64,000 nucleotides of DNA. Source: Strongyloides papillosus (Eukaryota > Nematoda > Chromadorea > Rhabditida > Strongyloididae). A program made the translations under genes and the position numbers. Numbering within the stretch: position 1 is the stretch's first letter; every line of letters starts with the position of its first letter. The DNA is taken from positions 2,232,001 to 2,296,000 of the forward strand of contig SRSI01000048.1 of the NCBI GenBank assembly GCA_005656395.1. Reading direction: 5' to 3'. The notes under the pieces are model-generated. The model was not told the origin of the DNA. It worked only from the letters and a program-made list of their open reading frames with translations, and did no database searches. This document shows positions 1 to 12,519 of the stretch, piece after piece.

Positions 1-1698
1 TTAATATCATATTCAGTCAAATTACTTTTAATAACCTGCCTTATCTGTGTAATGGCATTGAATTCATCATAACAACTTTCAAACCAAGTTATGGCTGTCA
101 ACTTAATTTTCATGTATGATTTAAAATTTTCTATACTGAAATTTTGTCTTGGTGCATCTGAACTAAAATAATTTAACGGTACCTTCTGTTGATCAAATGT
201 GAAATAATTTTGAATCATTTTTACATCATACTGACTGGGAGAACTCTCGTTAATATTTTCATCTTCCCTATTTCTCCTTATATTAATTCTTTTTCCATGT
301 CTTGATTCTTCAAGAATCATTAACACAACTTCATTACAACTGTCTGGATCAAAGGATGATGGGTCTTCATAGGGAAATATAGTTGTCCCATCTAACTCAT
401 CTCCATTGGCTAAAGCACCAGAAGTGACATCAGAAACCAACCAAAAGAGTCTTTTTTTGTTTGGTTCAAACATAATTACAATGAATTTTTCATCTTTCCT
501 TATAACATAATGCCTTTGAATTCTTTGGTAATTATCTATGAAGTTACTATTTTTTATCATTTTTAGTTTTGGTTTGTTTATTAGTGATAAAGATGGTATA
601 TACCCATAAGCTAACGGATCAGCCATGATATAATCCTCGTCGTAGGTGAACTTTTCACAGCAAACTTTAAATTCAGTAGATGGTTGGTAATATGACAGAG
701 ATACTGTGTTGTCGAGTTCATTTAAATTGAAGTTTGGAACAAAATCAAATGTATGTTCTTTTTGTAGTTTCTTAATTAGGAGAGAATGACAATTATCTAC
801 TCCGTTAGATTGTCTATTTACTTCAATTGAGTATGGATCTGTTTTAATTAATGACCATGTCAGACCAACGAGTTTTGTTGTTAGATTGTTCTTAAGCATG
901 AATTCAGGTAGATCAAATGTGTTTTCTGAGGAGGAATCATTCTCGAGATCTTTATTATTATTTGGTTGTTGAGGAATGAAGTTTAATTCAGTATCATTTT
1001 GTTCCTGTTTGAAGATCAGGAATACCATAGGTGATGGGGAATCCCTGTAAGGTTTCAAGGTGTTGTACTCTATGATTTTTCGTGTTTCATAGGGGAAATT
1101 GGTAGATAAGAATATAATTTTACCTTCTGATGGATCAGTAATCAAAACTGTATATCTAGTATCATCTATACCTAATCCTGGCCAATTTAAGTCAGGTGGA
1201 GTTATTGTGAAGAAAGAATCTAATGGCACCATCTCCGGATGGCCATGGACTTCTTTTTTCAATCCTGTATCAACATTAAAATCATGATCACACGCTGTAT
1301 AATTACCAGGTTTCGGAAAAAATGTTACACGTGGAAATATTTTAAGATTATCTAAGAAGTGTGATGAGAATGTTGGTACTTGGAATAATCTTGAACCTAG
1401 AGAATGGAACTTTGAAAGATTAGGTGGATTTAGGCAATCTATTGGATTCTGTAAAAGCAATATATATAACAAAGTAATTAAAGAAAGAACTTACAGATTT
1501 ACTTTTCTGTTGATATTTAAAATATCTATGATCACAGAGGGTTCTCCATTCATCTCCAAACCAAAATAAGTTGACATCTCCTGTTAACTTCTTTATCTTT
1601 TCTATACATTCATCTTGGTGGATACAAAATTTAGAACATTCCATCAAATTAATAATGATAGAAAAGACAATAAATAATGTGTTGAGATACTTGAACAT
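1..1698 (-). CDS. Secreted protein with two divergent PEBP-like domains (3' end beyond window)
   Basis: Two exons are visible: 1698-1495 and 1448 to beyond base 1, with a 46-bp intron (1494-1449, gtaagt..ttacag) in phase 0. The 1,448-nt second exon is open throughout, giving about 550 residues before the edge. Residues 1-21 form a signal peptide, and a Cys-rich stretch follows. Two copies of a phosphatidylethanolamine-binding-protein-like fold are suggested: the first has a TDPSEG segment (in place of DPDxP) followed by SPMVFLIFKQ and a late FDLPEFMLKNNL segment; the second has VVLMILEESRHGKR and FSIENFKSYMK, matching the 'FxxxxFxxxxxL' end of PEBP. The ligand-binding DPDxP and HR motifs are degraded, so classical lipid or kinase binding is doubtful. 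Family assignment rests on motif spacing only. The start is the first ATG before the signal peptide. Confidence 0.6.
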
Positions 1699-4600
1699 AA
1701 TTACAAGAATACTTTATTTTTCAAATTATTTCTCATTTAAATACTCATGCTATTGATAATGTGTTCTTTCCCAATGATAATAAAGATGAATCTTAAAAAA
1801 ACATTTAGTTAACATATCAAATTGAAGAGGATTTAACAAAAAAAAGAGTTATCTTTTTCTTGTCAATTGCGTAAATATATATGATGGCGACTTGGATGAT
1901 AAATAATTTTTTAAAACAAAACTACTTGCAGTATCAAGTAGTTATCCTAGAATTTTAATTTTAATTTATAAGTGTTTTATCATTATGTTTGTTTTTAAAT
2001 ATATTCTCAAATCGTTAATGAACAGTACTATAAGTGGAATATGATATTAGATGGGAACAAATTCTTTAAAGTTCATAAAAATAGAAATTTAAATGAAAAA
2101 ATAGTTACATATGTGTGGTTGGAATGTTAAAATATGAAAAGAAAGACAAATGGCTTGGTATTTAAAATATTTCCTATAAATGATAAACTATAAAATGTTA
2201 AATGAAAGTATGAATTTAGAACAGATAAATGATGAGAATGAAAATCATTTTTTTATAACTTTCTGATAAAAAAAAGTTTAAACACGTGTAGTATATCTTT
2301 TTAAATATATTTGTCAAAAGTTGAAATCAACTTCATTATTAGAATGCTTAACATTCTTCAATTTCTTATAATAAATAGTCATCTTATTGAAACTTCCACA
2401 AAAGCAAATAATGTAGAACTTATAATTTACATTTTATATGAAGAGGAATGACATGATTCTTCACAAGCTATTATTATCACTTGAATAAAAAGAGTAAAAT
2501 TGAAACAATTTAATTCTATTTAGGTATAGAAATGATAAACAATTTGTAATATATATGTATATGAGTGCAAGAGATATTTTATATTAAAATAATACTTTAA
2601 GATACACATATAAAATGGGAGAAATATTAGCAAATTATTTTATACAAAAGATTCTTTTTATTTACCTACTTGATTTAAAATTAAAGTTAAATAGGTTCTC
2701 GGGACATGGGTGGATATATGAAATATAAATAAATTATAAATAAATATAATACAAAATGTGTGCAGAAAAACTGTTGGAAGTTTTGTAATATTATCCTCTA
2801 AGGATTAGATCACATTACAAGTTTTTTTTACTACAATATCTAATTCATAACTTTTTTTAATAAATAAAGAAGTCGGATGTAGTTGAAAAAATTTCGAGTA
2901 GTTATATGGGAAAATACATAAAAAGTTAGAACATAACTGATAATAATAAGATTTTTAGAATTTCCTGTATAAATATATATATTATAAAATCAAATAAGTA
3001 GTAAAAGTTCTAAGCATTTAAAATTAAGTATACCTCAACAATTCTCATGCTTTATAAACACATATATACAATAATAAAATAAGAATATGAATATATAATA
3101 AGGAATGAAAAGTTAATCATCTATATCTTAATTCGAGACGTGGTTAGTTATTCCTATCTTATTAATAATCAAAACAACTGACAACAAAACATTTTCTTCC
3201 TGTTGCACCTTATGTTCAGGAATAAAAGTCTTAAGAAAAAGTGAAGTAGAATATGAAATAATGGAAAAAGACTATTCATAAATTCTTTTTGAACATGTGC
3301 ATTGTTTTGTTATGTAAAAATGGTGGTGATTAATAATGGGATTAAGAAAATGATGTTAAGTTTTGTAGTCCATAACTCAAAAGAGAGAGAGATTTGTTTT
3401 AGGTTTATCTAAACATATATGATTAAAAATAGTTTATAATGATTTTGAGGAGAGAAAAGGAGGATTATGGTAAGCATATTTATGTAATATACAAAATGTT
3501 CTTATGTAGACATATGAATTTTGTAAGTTTTTAACAGTTAAAACTTTGTGTTAAGCTCCTTCTTAATCACAAAACAATAATTATCTTTTTGATTGTGATA
3601 AAAATGAGAAGGAAGATATTTCTATAGATAAAAGGAAATAGGAAAAGAAATATTTATAAAATGTTTAAATTAAAAAATTTGTCTTTATCAAAATAAAAAT
3701 GAATAGAACTTATCATATATCTTTTTTGTTATAAATAGATGGGGGAAAAGATTTACTAAAAATAAGGAAATTAAGATATAGATATTATAAAGGATAAACT
3801 CTACAGTTTTGTTTATCTATATAGTGATAATCACCCCCTAAATAGGCATTTTGATGATGGTAAATTGTTTCAAGTACACAATACTATTTAATGTAATTTC
3901 CTGAAAAAAGAAAATTTAATAAAATATAACCATAACTACAACTAATAATAGGAGAGGGTTATGATGATAAAATAATTTTTGAAGTAGGGGCGATAATTGA
4001 AGATATTTTATTTATAGTACTTTAATCTTTTGAATTTTAGTATTATTAATTTGTGTCATTAAATTATATTTATACATACTTGGGACATCATAATTTGGAC
4101 AATTAGATAGATTATTAAAAATAAATCTTGTAACAATTTGGCTAAATAAATACCCTATGGATTTGATGAGACTGGAGAAAAAGAAGAAGATCCTATTGAA
4201 GTAAGGGAGTCTTTAGGATAAAAAATAATAATTTTTAACATTAACTAATTTCGATGTTTAATCAAAATTGAACGATATCTTTAATTATAAAGAAAGTTCT
4301 GTAAACTGATGTAACTCCCAAATCTGTATAAATGTATCAAAATATAATCAAATTTGACATTTAATATATAACTGTCAACATGTAAAATTAAAATCTTAAC
4401 ACATTGAAGAATTAAACATTATTATTATTGGTGAAAATTATCATCAACTATAATTGGCACATGTCATGGAGATAGAAAAGAAACCTTCAAGTATATTAAT
4501 TACATATTAAAACTTTAAAAAGTAATAACAATAAAAACATGGCTATATTAAGGATCTCTAAGTAAAGATGAGAAAAGTAGATCGATGGCTTAAAACTTAA

Positions 4601-7329
4601 AAATGATATGAAAGCTTAAATTTGTAATATTTTATCATTATATTTTTAGTATAGTTACTACTGTACTTGTTTTTAAAATTACATGATTCTGAAAAACTTT
4701 ATAAATCAAAGTTAATTATATTAAATATTAGAATTATTTTAAAACAAAAATAAAGTTTTTATTGTACTAATTTGTTAAGAAAATATCTACCCAAAGTAGT
4801 AATTATACCCGGTAATCCAATGAAAAACTTTTAATTCTCATTTCATAATACTTTATCATTACAAGAAGTGGAAATCTTGAATGGACCAATTATTAAGTAA
4901 GTAGGATATTAGAAAATAGGATAATTGTTATAAGATCAAATCATACTCTTAATCCAGATGTCTCATAAATGAATATAAAGTGATATCTTCATAAATTATT
5001 TAGGTACTTTTTAAGAATATAAATATATAAGATTTTATATTGATAAAATATAACTTAACAACAATCTATCATTAATATTAATAAGTTATTAAAAGCGTAA
5101 CAATAATAGTAGTAGTAAAATAAGTTTACAACCTATTGTTCATATTTAAAAGTTATTATATTTATTACACATAATAGCATTAGAGGAACATTATCCTACC
5201 TCAAATTCAATAAACTATTTTAAAAATTTTATCACTTACCCATTGATAAAGGTTAAAAAGGTATCAAATAAAAATTTTTATTAAATTTTATTGGATCAAT
5301 TAATATATATAAAAGAAAGAGATAATTTTTAATTATTATATTTATTCATAAAGAGGAATTTCAATGATCCATATCCTTTTATGTATTCTTCCAACTCTAA
5401 TTATCATTTAACTGTCATTTATACCTTCTTGACATTGCTTTAACTCTCACAGAATGAGAAACACATTTGCCGCTTTTGAAGAGATGTTTTTGATATACAT
5501 ATAAATCTTTGATCATTATCCTATTAATTAGACTTAAGACTCTTCAAATGATTTATAAATTTTCTCCCTTTTGTTCGTAGTGTCTTGTGTTTTGGATAAA
5601 AATGTTAACGTGACAAATGGAAGTGGAACTTTCACTTTAACAATAACAATAAGAACTAGAGAAAATATTTTCCTTGAAAAAAAATATTAAAAATACTTGT
5701 TTTACCTGTATTTATTTTCCCAAAAGATTTATTTATAAATTTTCAAGTCTTTTCATCATTCTTATTTCGTCAATTAATCAATTAACAATTTCAAAGTCAT
5801 ACATCCATTTCTTTTTTCATATAAATACACTTCCAAGTACTGGTGGAAGTTAGTGATTGGATTTGAGGGAAACTTTAACACAAATCTAAGATGGGTCTAA
5901 TATGATCTCATGGCTATATCATAAAAGGCATCACGAGACGCACATAGGCCCATCGCAGAAAAGCATTAAAAATATAATCATGATGTTGGAGGAATTAATA
6001 AAACCGGGACACGTAAATGACAACTAAATAATGATTATAATATAGTAAAAATGAATGATAAAAATTAGAATATAATATATATTCAAAAAATTAAGAGTAT
6101 GTGTAGGAGAAAAATTGTATAGTGAAATAATTTTAACCAATTCAAGCTAATGAGAGAAAATGATTATAAAATGAACACATTCAATATACTTCACTGCTCT
6201 TTATAAACTTTTATAAAAAGGGGGTAAGAGCTTTGTATATCAGTAGGTATGATGATGGCCCTGACCTACTCTAGATTGATTATATATATATACGTATACA
6301 ATCACAGAAAAATCTAACGACAAGAAGACACACATAGAAAGACAATCAACCTCATCTATATAATATCAAAGAAATATATTATATTTCTTGAGCATTACAA
6401 ATTTTCAGTATATGCATAGTGATGTGGTCGTTTCCTCATTATTTATATATATATATAGTGGATACACATATAGAAGGAAGGTACAACCCTTCTCCATCCA
6501 CAATGGAACAACAATAAAAGTTTATAATATGTGTTTGACTTTTTCATCCCTTCTAAACATATACATATGTATATCAATACTGTTTGTGAAGTGAAAGTGT
6601 TTAGCAATACAAAATAAATGATAGCTGTTCTCTAAATATATTAATATTTTTCATTCTCTATCATTTAGTTGTATATATTAAAATAATCAAAAAAATAGTT
6701 ATATAAAATATTAGAGGTATTGTGGAGAAGTATATTTTTTGATTATCATTAAAGAACATTCCTAGATCTGTAAAGAAGTCTGTTAATTTCAAAATATAAT
6801 AATTGGAGAATAAGTAGTGGTAAAATATTTTATATATATCAATGAAGTAATTATCTTTGATATATTTAAAGATGGAAAATGGATACACCAACTGATATAT
6901 ATAATAAAGATATGCGTATATATATGATAAGTAGATGGAAAAAAATTTCAAAATATATATATATACTCTGATTAATGTATGATTTGTTAGGGATAAATAA
7001 ATATTTGGGATTTTTTTGCCAAAGCAAAATATAAAAATAGAGGATATCTGAATTGCCAAATATTTGAAATATTTGTAATGTTAATGGTATTCTATTTATA
7101 GGACAATTTTTGCATAAATGTTATAAGAGAAATAATAGTCATGAAAAATTAGTTTATATGACACGTGGAGAAAATGATAAACGTAAAACTTCCTAATAAA
7201 ATTAGACTTTCATAAAAGGTATAATACTTGAAGTAGACAAGAATTAGAAGCAAATAAGATTTAAAAAAAATAAAAGACGTAATTTTTAAAAAGAAAATTA
7301 ACAATAGTAAAGAAAGAAAAAATTACAGG
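1699..7329. other. 5.6-kb gene-poor A+T-rich gap
   Basis: The gap lies upstream of the PEBP-like gene and downstream of the helicase gene. Only short, low-complexity ORFs occur; the longest (6661-7059, minus) is a Phe/Ile/Tyr-rich product of A+T composition and is not accepted. The stretch 5830-6400 is less A+T-rich and contains several short inverted repeats (for example 5890-5899 against 5945-5954). Nothing else was recognised. Confidence 0.6.
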
Positions 7330-8750
7330 TTACTCTTTATCATCCAATAAAAAATCTGGAACCTCCTGACCATTACTAATGAATGTCTAAATGAAAGATG
7401 ATTAAATAAGAAGAAACTTTTTTAATTATATTCAATACTAACCTGTCTATATTCCTCCTTTTGCTCACTGTTTTCACTTGGATCATAAAAAGAGGTAGCT
7501 TTACCTTGATGGAATCTTCCTGTTCTACCAACTCTATGAACAAATATATAGTAATTTGATGGTAAGTCAACATTAATAACATGATCTAAATCCTTAATAT
7601 CAAGACCACGTGCACAAACATCAGTTGCTACAAGAACATCAACCTTATGACTTCTAAAGTTATTCAATGCTTCTTCTCTAATGTTTTGTGGTCTATCTCC
7701 ATTCAATGATACAGCATTAATATTTTCATCAATTAAAGCAATAGCTAACATATCAGCTTGACGTTTTTTCTCAACAAAAACCAAAGTTCTAGGAAGTCTT
7801 TTACCTTCCTTCTCATTCTCCTCCAATTCCTTTTTCAACATCTTAATTAATGTTGCATTTTTCTCAGCCTTTGGTACTTTTATAAATTCATGAACAATTC
7901 TTTTGTTGACCTGATTACATTTTGAGTTGATAATAATAGCATGATCCTCCTTCAGAAGTTCTGAGCACAAACTATCGACAGATGGTGAAAAAGTTGCAGA
8001 GAAAAGCAAATTTATTCTTTTATCTTTATCTGGACAGTTACCCATACTAACAATTGATCGAAGAGTATTAATAAAATTGCCTGTTATCAATTCATCAGCC
8101 TCATCAAGTACAAAAAATTTTAAATTTCCAAGATTCATTTCACCTTGTTCGACAAGGTGTTTCAATCTACCAGGTGTTGCTGAGACAATATCACAACCTC
8201 TATCGAGTTCAGCAAGATTCTCCTTCAATGAATATTGACCATAAGCTTTAGCTGCCGTGACACCTGTATCAACAGTGAATTTTCTGGCTTGTTCGTGTGT
8301 TTGCAAAGCGAGTTCACGTGTTGGTGATATAATAAGAGCAATTGGTGATCTTGTTTCACGTTCATAATTTTCCTTTAATATTGTATCAATTATTGGTAGG
8401 AGGAAAGCAGCTGTTTTACCGGACCCTGTTTCAGCTTGTGATTTGACGTCTACTTTTGTAATGATGAATGGCATAGTATATGCTTGGATTTTTCTCGGAC
8501 GTTGGTAACCACATTTATTGATATTTTTAATTAATTTTGGATCAAATTCACATTCAGCCCATGTCTCATACTTAAGTGCTCCAGGTCCATCGTATGAAAC
8601 AATGACATCATCATCCATCTCCTCTGTTAGACTGTAATATTGAGCATTCTCTTTGTCTTCCTCAAATATGACATCTACATCACGATCCGTCGGTATGTAG
8701 TCAAAAGCCTTGTTTTTCTTGAGATCATTCTCTTTTATATCAGTCATCAT
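7330..8750 (-). CDS. DEAD-box ATP-dependent RNA helicase, Vasa/DDX3-like
   Basis: Exons 8750-7443 and 7386-7330 (intron 7442-7387, phase 0) encode 454 residues. The helicase core is complete: Q-motif glutamine near 89, Walker A AETGSGKT at 106-113, PTRELA at 143-148, ATPGRL at 191-196, DEAD at 216-219, SAT at 251-253, ARGLDIKDLDHVINVDLP near 380-397 and HRVGRTGR at 405-412. The short second exon supplies GQEVPDFLLDD, the C-terminal signature of the Vasa/DDX3 group. Odd points: the Q motif reads PRKIQ rather than PTPIQ, motif Ib is preceded by SATPGRL rather than GTPGRL, and the N-terminus is about 60 acidic residues with no RGG or zinc-knuckle region, so it is shorter than laf-1 or glh proteins. 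It is expected to unwind RNA in translation or germ granules. A tttcag acceptor about 30 bp upstream of the ATG may be a trans-splice or cis-splice site. Confidence 0.9.
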
Positions 8751-10229
8751 TGGTAGTTAATTTATTCCTTTAGAACGTTATCTGAAATAATAAAATAAAA
8801 AAATAATACCGTATGATACAGAAAATTTGGGATTTTAAAAACTTATTCCCAATTAAAAGGTAAACGAAATATGTAAAATCTGTTTTAAAAAAGAACATTT
8901 CATCTTTCTAGAAAAAATGAAAAAGACAATGAATTGAGGTGTTCGTTGAAAGAGACGTTTTCTTCCAACTTATGTATCATTGTACCATGGACTTTAACTC
9001 GAATTTCGATAACTGATTGATACAAAAGAGATGTGACATTTGCTATGACTGGGTTTTTCTTATTATCTTTCTTTTAGTACATCATTACTGGTGTATTGTT
9101 CCAAAGAATAGGTTTTCTAATGAGTTAATGAGATCTATGGGTATCGAAAAATTTATCAATATTTTTTCCACGTCTTTGTGATTTATTAAATGAAAAATTG
9201 ATAAAAGAAACCATGTATAAGGAGGACTTATTAAGATATGAAATAAATTTGTTTTAACTATGAAAAATATGTAAATTTAATGTTAAATATAATTAATTAT
9301 TTTCGAGGAATTACGTTAATATGCAAATTATGAAGAATATTTGTTTGCTGAGAGGGTTTTTTCATTAAAGTACTCTAATATGTTTTATTATTTAAATTTT
9401 TCTTTGAGAATAAAAAAATTTATGGTAAATTTTACATTGTGTATCAATTGAAGTTTATTATTTAATGCTTTCAAATGCTCCTAACAATTTAGTTTCATTT
9501 AACATAAGCTTTTAATTATATACACTTATTTGTTGTTCTATTAATTTCTTCAAAAATGATGAAAGAGATAAAGTTTGTACTGGTAAGTTTTCACAGATAT
9601 AATTTTTAATTTATTTATCAATTAACTGTACAATATTGACTTTTATCTAAACATTAGAATCAAACATCTCATATATTTTAAAAAATAGTTACATATTTGA
9701 TTACATTTTTGATCATCACATGTTTTCCACTTTTTTTTATTTTTTTAGGTTGCATAAATAAAAGTTCAAAAAATGATTTGATTAGGTTTTTAATATTTTA
9801 TTAATCAAATAAGGGATGATATGGAAATTATAAAGTTAACTTTTCTGAATTAGTAGTTTGACACTATCATTTATGTAATAATAATATCGATGAAAATTTA
9901 TTTGTATTGTGGTGATTAGTTAAAACTGAGGAAAAAATTAATTATGTCCCAATATCTAGAAGTATTTTGTCAAAATTATTATCATATAATTACTTTATAC
10001 CAATAAGATTAAAGATAAGAGGTAGAGACAAAATTTATTATTTAAGATACAAGTAACTTTGCAGATGTATAATATTTATAAATAGTAAGTATATATCTTT
10101 CTAAAAAGAATATGTAAAAGCAAGATTTTGAGTAGACGTTCTTATCTACATATCTAGGTGATATGATAATAATATATAGTAGAAGTATAGATATTAGAAT
10201 TTAAATCATTCGATTAAAAATCTTATACT
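8751..10229. other. A+T-rich divergent promoter gap
   Basis: About 1.5 kb lies between the helicase (minus) and the methyltransferase (plus), so it should hold both promoters. No ORF, RNA gene or clear repeat was seen. Confidence 0.6.
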
Positions 10230-11149
10230 ATGTCAGAAGCTAAAGAAATAATTGTTGATGAAGATATTGATCAAGCAATTTCAAAGTTAACATTATACAG
10301 TGCCAAAGAACATGATGAAATGGTTAGTTAATACTTTTATTTTTTTTCTGATAAAATTTATTATAGTTTAATCCTCAACATTATTTGGAAGGATTTTACA
10401 AAACAGCCAAAGAAGATGTGGCAATGCAAATAGTTTTATTTTTTCTCCCTGGTATTATCTATAGATTACCAGATAAAATAGAAAATATTCTTGATTTAGG
10501 GGCTGGTCCAACTGTCTACATACCGATTGCTTTAAGAAAAAGAGGTCAAAATATCTTCACCAGTGATTATGCTAAAGTCAACAGAGAAGAATTAAAGAAA
10601 TGGATTACCAATGATAAGAATTGTTTTGATTGGTCTAATGTCTGTACATGGATTGCTAATATTGAAGCTATTTACGATAACCCTGAAGAAATGCAAGATG
10701 AAGCGAGAGAAAAAATGAGAGCCGTCTTGGAAGTTAACGTTTTTGAAGACCATCCGATTAAGAATGTCTACTATAAGGTTGATGATGATATAAGTGTTCC
10801 GAAACAATTTGATCTTGTTACAACAATCTTTTGTCTAGAATATGCCACAGAATCTTTGAAAGATTACGAAACTGCCGTAAAAAATGCCATAAGTTTAATC
10901 AAAGTTGGTGGATATCTTTTACAAGGTGGTGTTCTTGAAGCAAACGAATACTCATTTGGAGAGACAAGATTCAAATGCTTCCATCTTAAACAAGATGTTT
11001 TGACAAAGACATTAAAGGTAAATCTAGAGAAACTAAATAATAATCATAGTTTATAGGAAAATGGTATGGAGGTAGATGAAAAGACAGGTAACTTCAAACT
11101 CATTGAACATGATGGAATATTTATTTTAATATCAAAAAAAATCAAATAA
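10230..11149 (+). CDS. NNMT/PNMT/TEMT-family SAM-dependent N-methyltransferase
   Basis: Three exons, 10230-10322, 10367-11017 and 11057-11149, join in phase 0 and give 278 residues, the usual length of the family. The SAM site I is DLGAGPTVY (near 70-78); further family hallmarks are FNPQHYLEGFY at 32-42, TSDYAKVNREELKKWI, DWSNV and a FCLEYA..L..YETAVKNAISLIKVGGYLLQGGVLE block. This matches the nicotinamide, phenylethanolamine or thioether methyltransferase family, soluble enzymes that transfer methyl from SAM to small amines. In C. elegans, ANMT proteins of this family methylate nicotinamide or phosphatidylethanolamine-derived substrates; the substrate here cannot be read from sequence. The first ATG gives a short acidic leader. 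The stop lies 17 bp from the stop of the convergent HAT1 gene. Confidence 0.88.
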
Positions 11150-11166
11150 AAGTAATAAAAAAAAAC

Positions 11167-12519
11167 TCAGAAATCTTCATACTTTTTTAGACGACCCAAA
11201 ACAGTCATATACTCTTCAATTTGTTTTTCAAATAATTTTTGTAACTGAGGTTGTTTGACTTCAGGAGTACTAGATTCTAAAGCTGACATATAATGCTTAT
11301 CCTTCATAGCTAACATAGAAAGTCTATCAATCTCTTTCTTAGTTCTCTTCATTGGTTTTTCCAATCTTCTTTTAACATCAATTCTGTAGTCTTTCATTTC
11401 CTCCTTATTGGTTTCATCAGTGTAGTAGAGACGTAAAATCTCATAGACTCGTCGGACTTGTTTTGGACTCATCTTGTATTTCTGACGACCCACCTCTTCC
11501 ATTGTTTTGCTGTAACCTGATTTCAACTTCTCTTCACTAAACTCTGGATTACTTTTTAAATTTAGACAATCAACATAATCACGACAATAAATGAGGTAAT
11601 CAGAGGGATCTTCAATTGTTATATCAATAACCTTTGGATCAAGTTTAAGTTCGTTAATTAACGATCTATAAAACAATGCCCCAATACCTCTTCCTCTGTA
11701 TTCAGGAGTCAACAGGAAATGAGCTATACGAGGGCGCACATTCTCCGGATACACATAAAAGCGATATATTGAAGCATAACCAGCAACAGTATAATAGAGA
11801 TCATCACTTTCGGGTTTCTTTTTCACCGCATATAAGATGTACGTTTGGAACTTTTCATCGTCATTATCTGTATAATCACCCGTTTCAAAATTAAATAAAG
11901 CCAATACTTGAATTCTGTTGACATAGTCATTAAAGGCCTTGTTAACTTCTTTCGGGGGTCCCCATAACTCAAAAGTTTGGTTATCGTTAGTAAATTTACA
12001 TACCACTTCACCGAATGGTTTAAAATTAATTTGCTTTCTTAATTCTTCCTCAAAAGAACTTCTGCTTTCTTTATAAAGTTCCATGTGCCATTCAGGTAAT
12101 TGAGATGTCAATTGTTCTAAGATATCCTCTGGCTTCATCGTTTTAACAAATTCTTCTGAGGTGGCAGAATAAGAAATAACCGGATGTAAATACATAGTTG
12201 AAGCGGTAAAATATATATCAACCCTGAGATCTTTATATCCAAATATCTTTTCATCGTAAAAAAATTGATGTACAAATAACGGTGCATGACCAGGAGTTTC
12301 TTCTAAAGAATGTGATGGCTCAACCATATGGAGTTTAATAACATCTATCGCATTTGATACCCACTCATTTTCTTCTTCTGTAAAAGATCTAACTTCTCTG
12401 GATTCTGTATCCTCTCCAATCTCCTCTTCTTCTTTTTGTTTTTGGAGCATCTTTTTTTCAAAAGCATCAGTCACGACTTTTGTTAAGTTGTTTAAGACAT
12501 CTTCTGGAATTTGGGCCAT
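11167..12519 (-). CDS. hat-1: Histone acetyltransferase type B catalytic subunit (HAT1)
   Basis: A single exon encodes 450 residues, close to the 420-residue human protein. After an acidic, Glu-rich leader (1-50) comes the HAT1 N-terminal domain. The GNAT acetyl-CoA fold follows, with RPRIAHFLLTPEYRGRGIG at 262-280 (motif A, Q/RxxGxG) and DITIEDPSDYLIYCRDYVD at 299-317, where Glu303 corresponds to the catalytic glutamate of HAT1. The C-terminus is a Lys/Arg-rich helical tail. The enzyme acetylates free histone H4 at K5 and K12 before chromatin deposition, usually with a RbAp46/48 partner. The start ATG is the first in frame after a stop; no intron was seen. Overlapping 3' ends with the methyltransferase are almost unavoidable. 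Confidence 0.93.
   Translation of the reverse strand: MAQIPEDVLNNLTKVVTDAFEKKMLQKQKEEEEIGEDTESREVRSFTEEENEWVSNAIDVIKLHMVEPSHSLEETPGHAPLFVHQFFYDEKIFGYKDLRVDIYFTASTMYLHPVISYSATSEEFVKTMKPEDILEQLTSQLPEWHMELYKESRSSFEEELRKQINFKPFGEVVCKFTNDNQTFELWGPPKEVNKAFNDYVNRIQVLALFNFETGDYTDNDDEKFQTYILYAVKKKPESDDLYYTVAGYASIYRFYVYPENVRPRIAHFLLTPEYRGRGIGALFYRSLINELKLDPKVIDITIEDPSDYLIYCRDYVDCLNLKSNPEFSEEKLKSGYSKTMEEVGRQKYKMSPKQVRRVYEILRLYYTDETNKEEMKDYRIDVKRRLEKPMKRTKKEIDRLSMLAMKDKHYMSALESSTPEVKQPQLQKLFEKQIEEYMTVLGRLKKYEDF

Noticed and set aside
1099..1287. 62-residue plus ORF
   Set aside because: Antisense to the PEBP-like coding exon.
4140..4204. Coding-like stretch reading PYGFDETGEKEEDPIE before a gtaagg donor
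   Set aside because: A stop lies just upstream in frame and there is no splice acceptor between it and the stretch, so no exon can be built.
6388..6594. 68-residue plus-strand ORF
   Set aside because: Starts at a non-ATG codon, low complexity, no support.
6661..7059. 132-residue minus-strand ORF
   Set aside because: The product is a Phe/Ile/Tyr-rich stream as expected from A+T-rich DNA; no motif, no splice context and no signal peptide of ordinary form.
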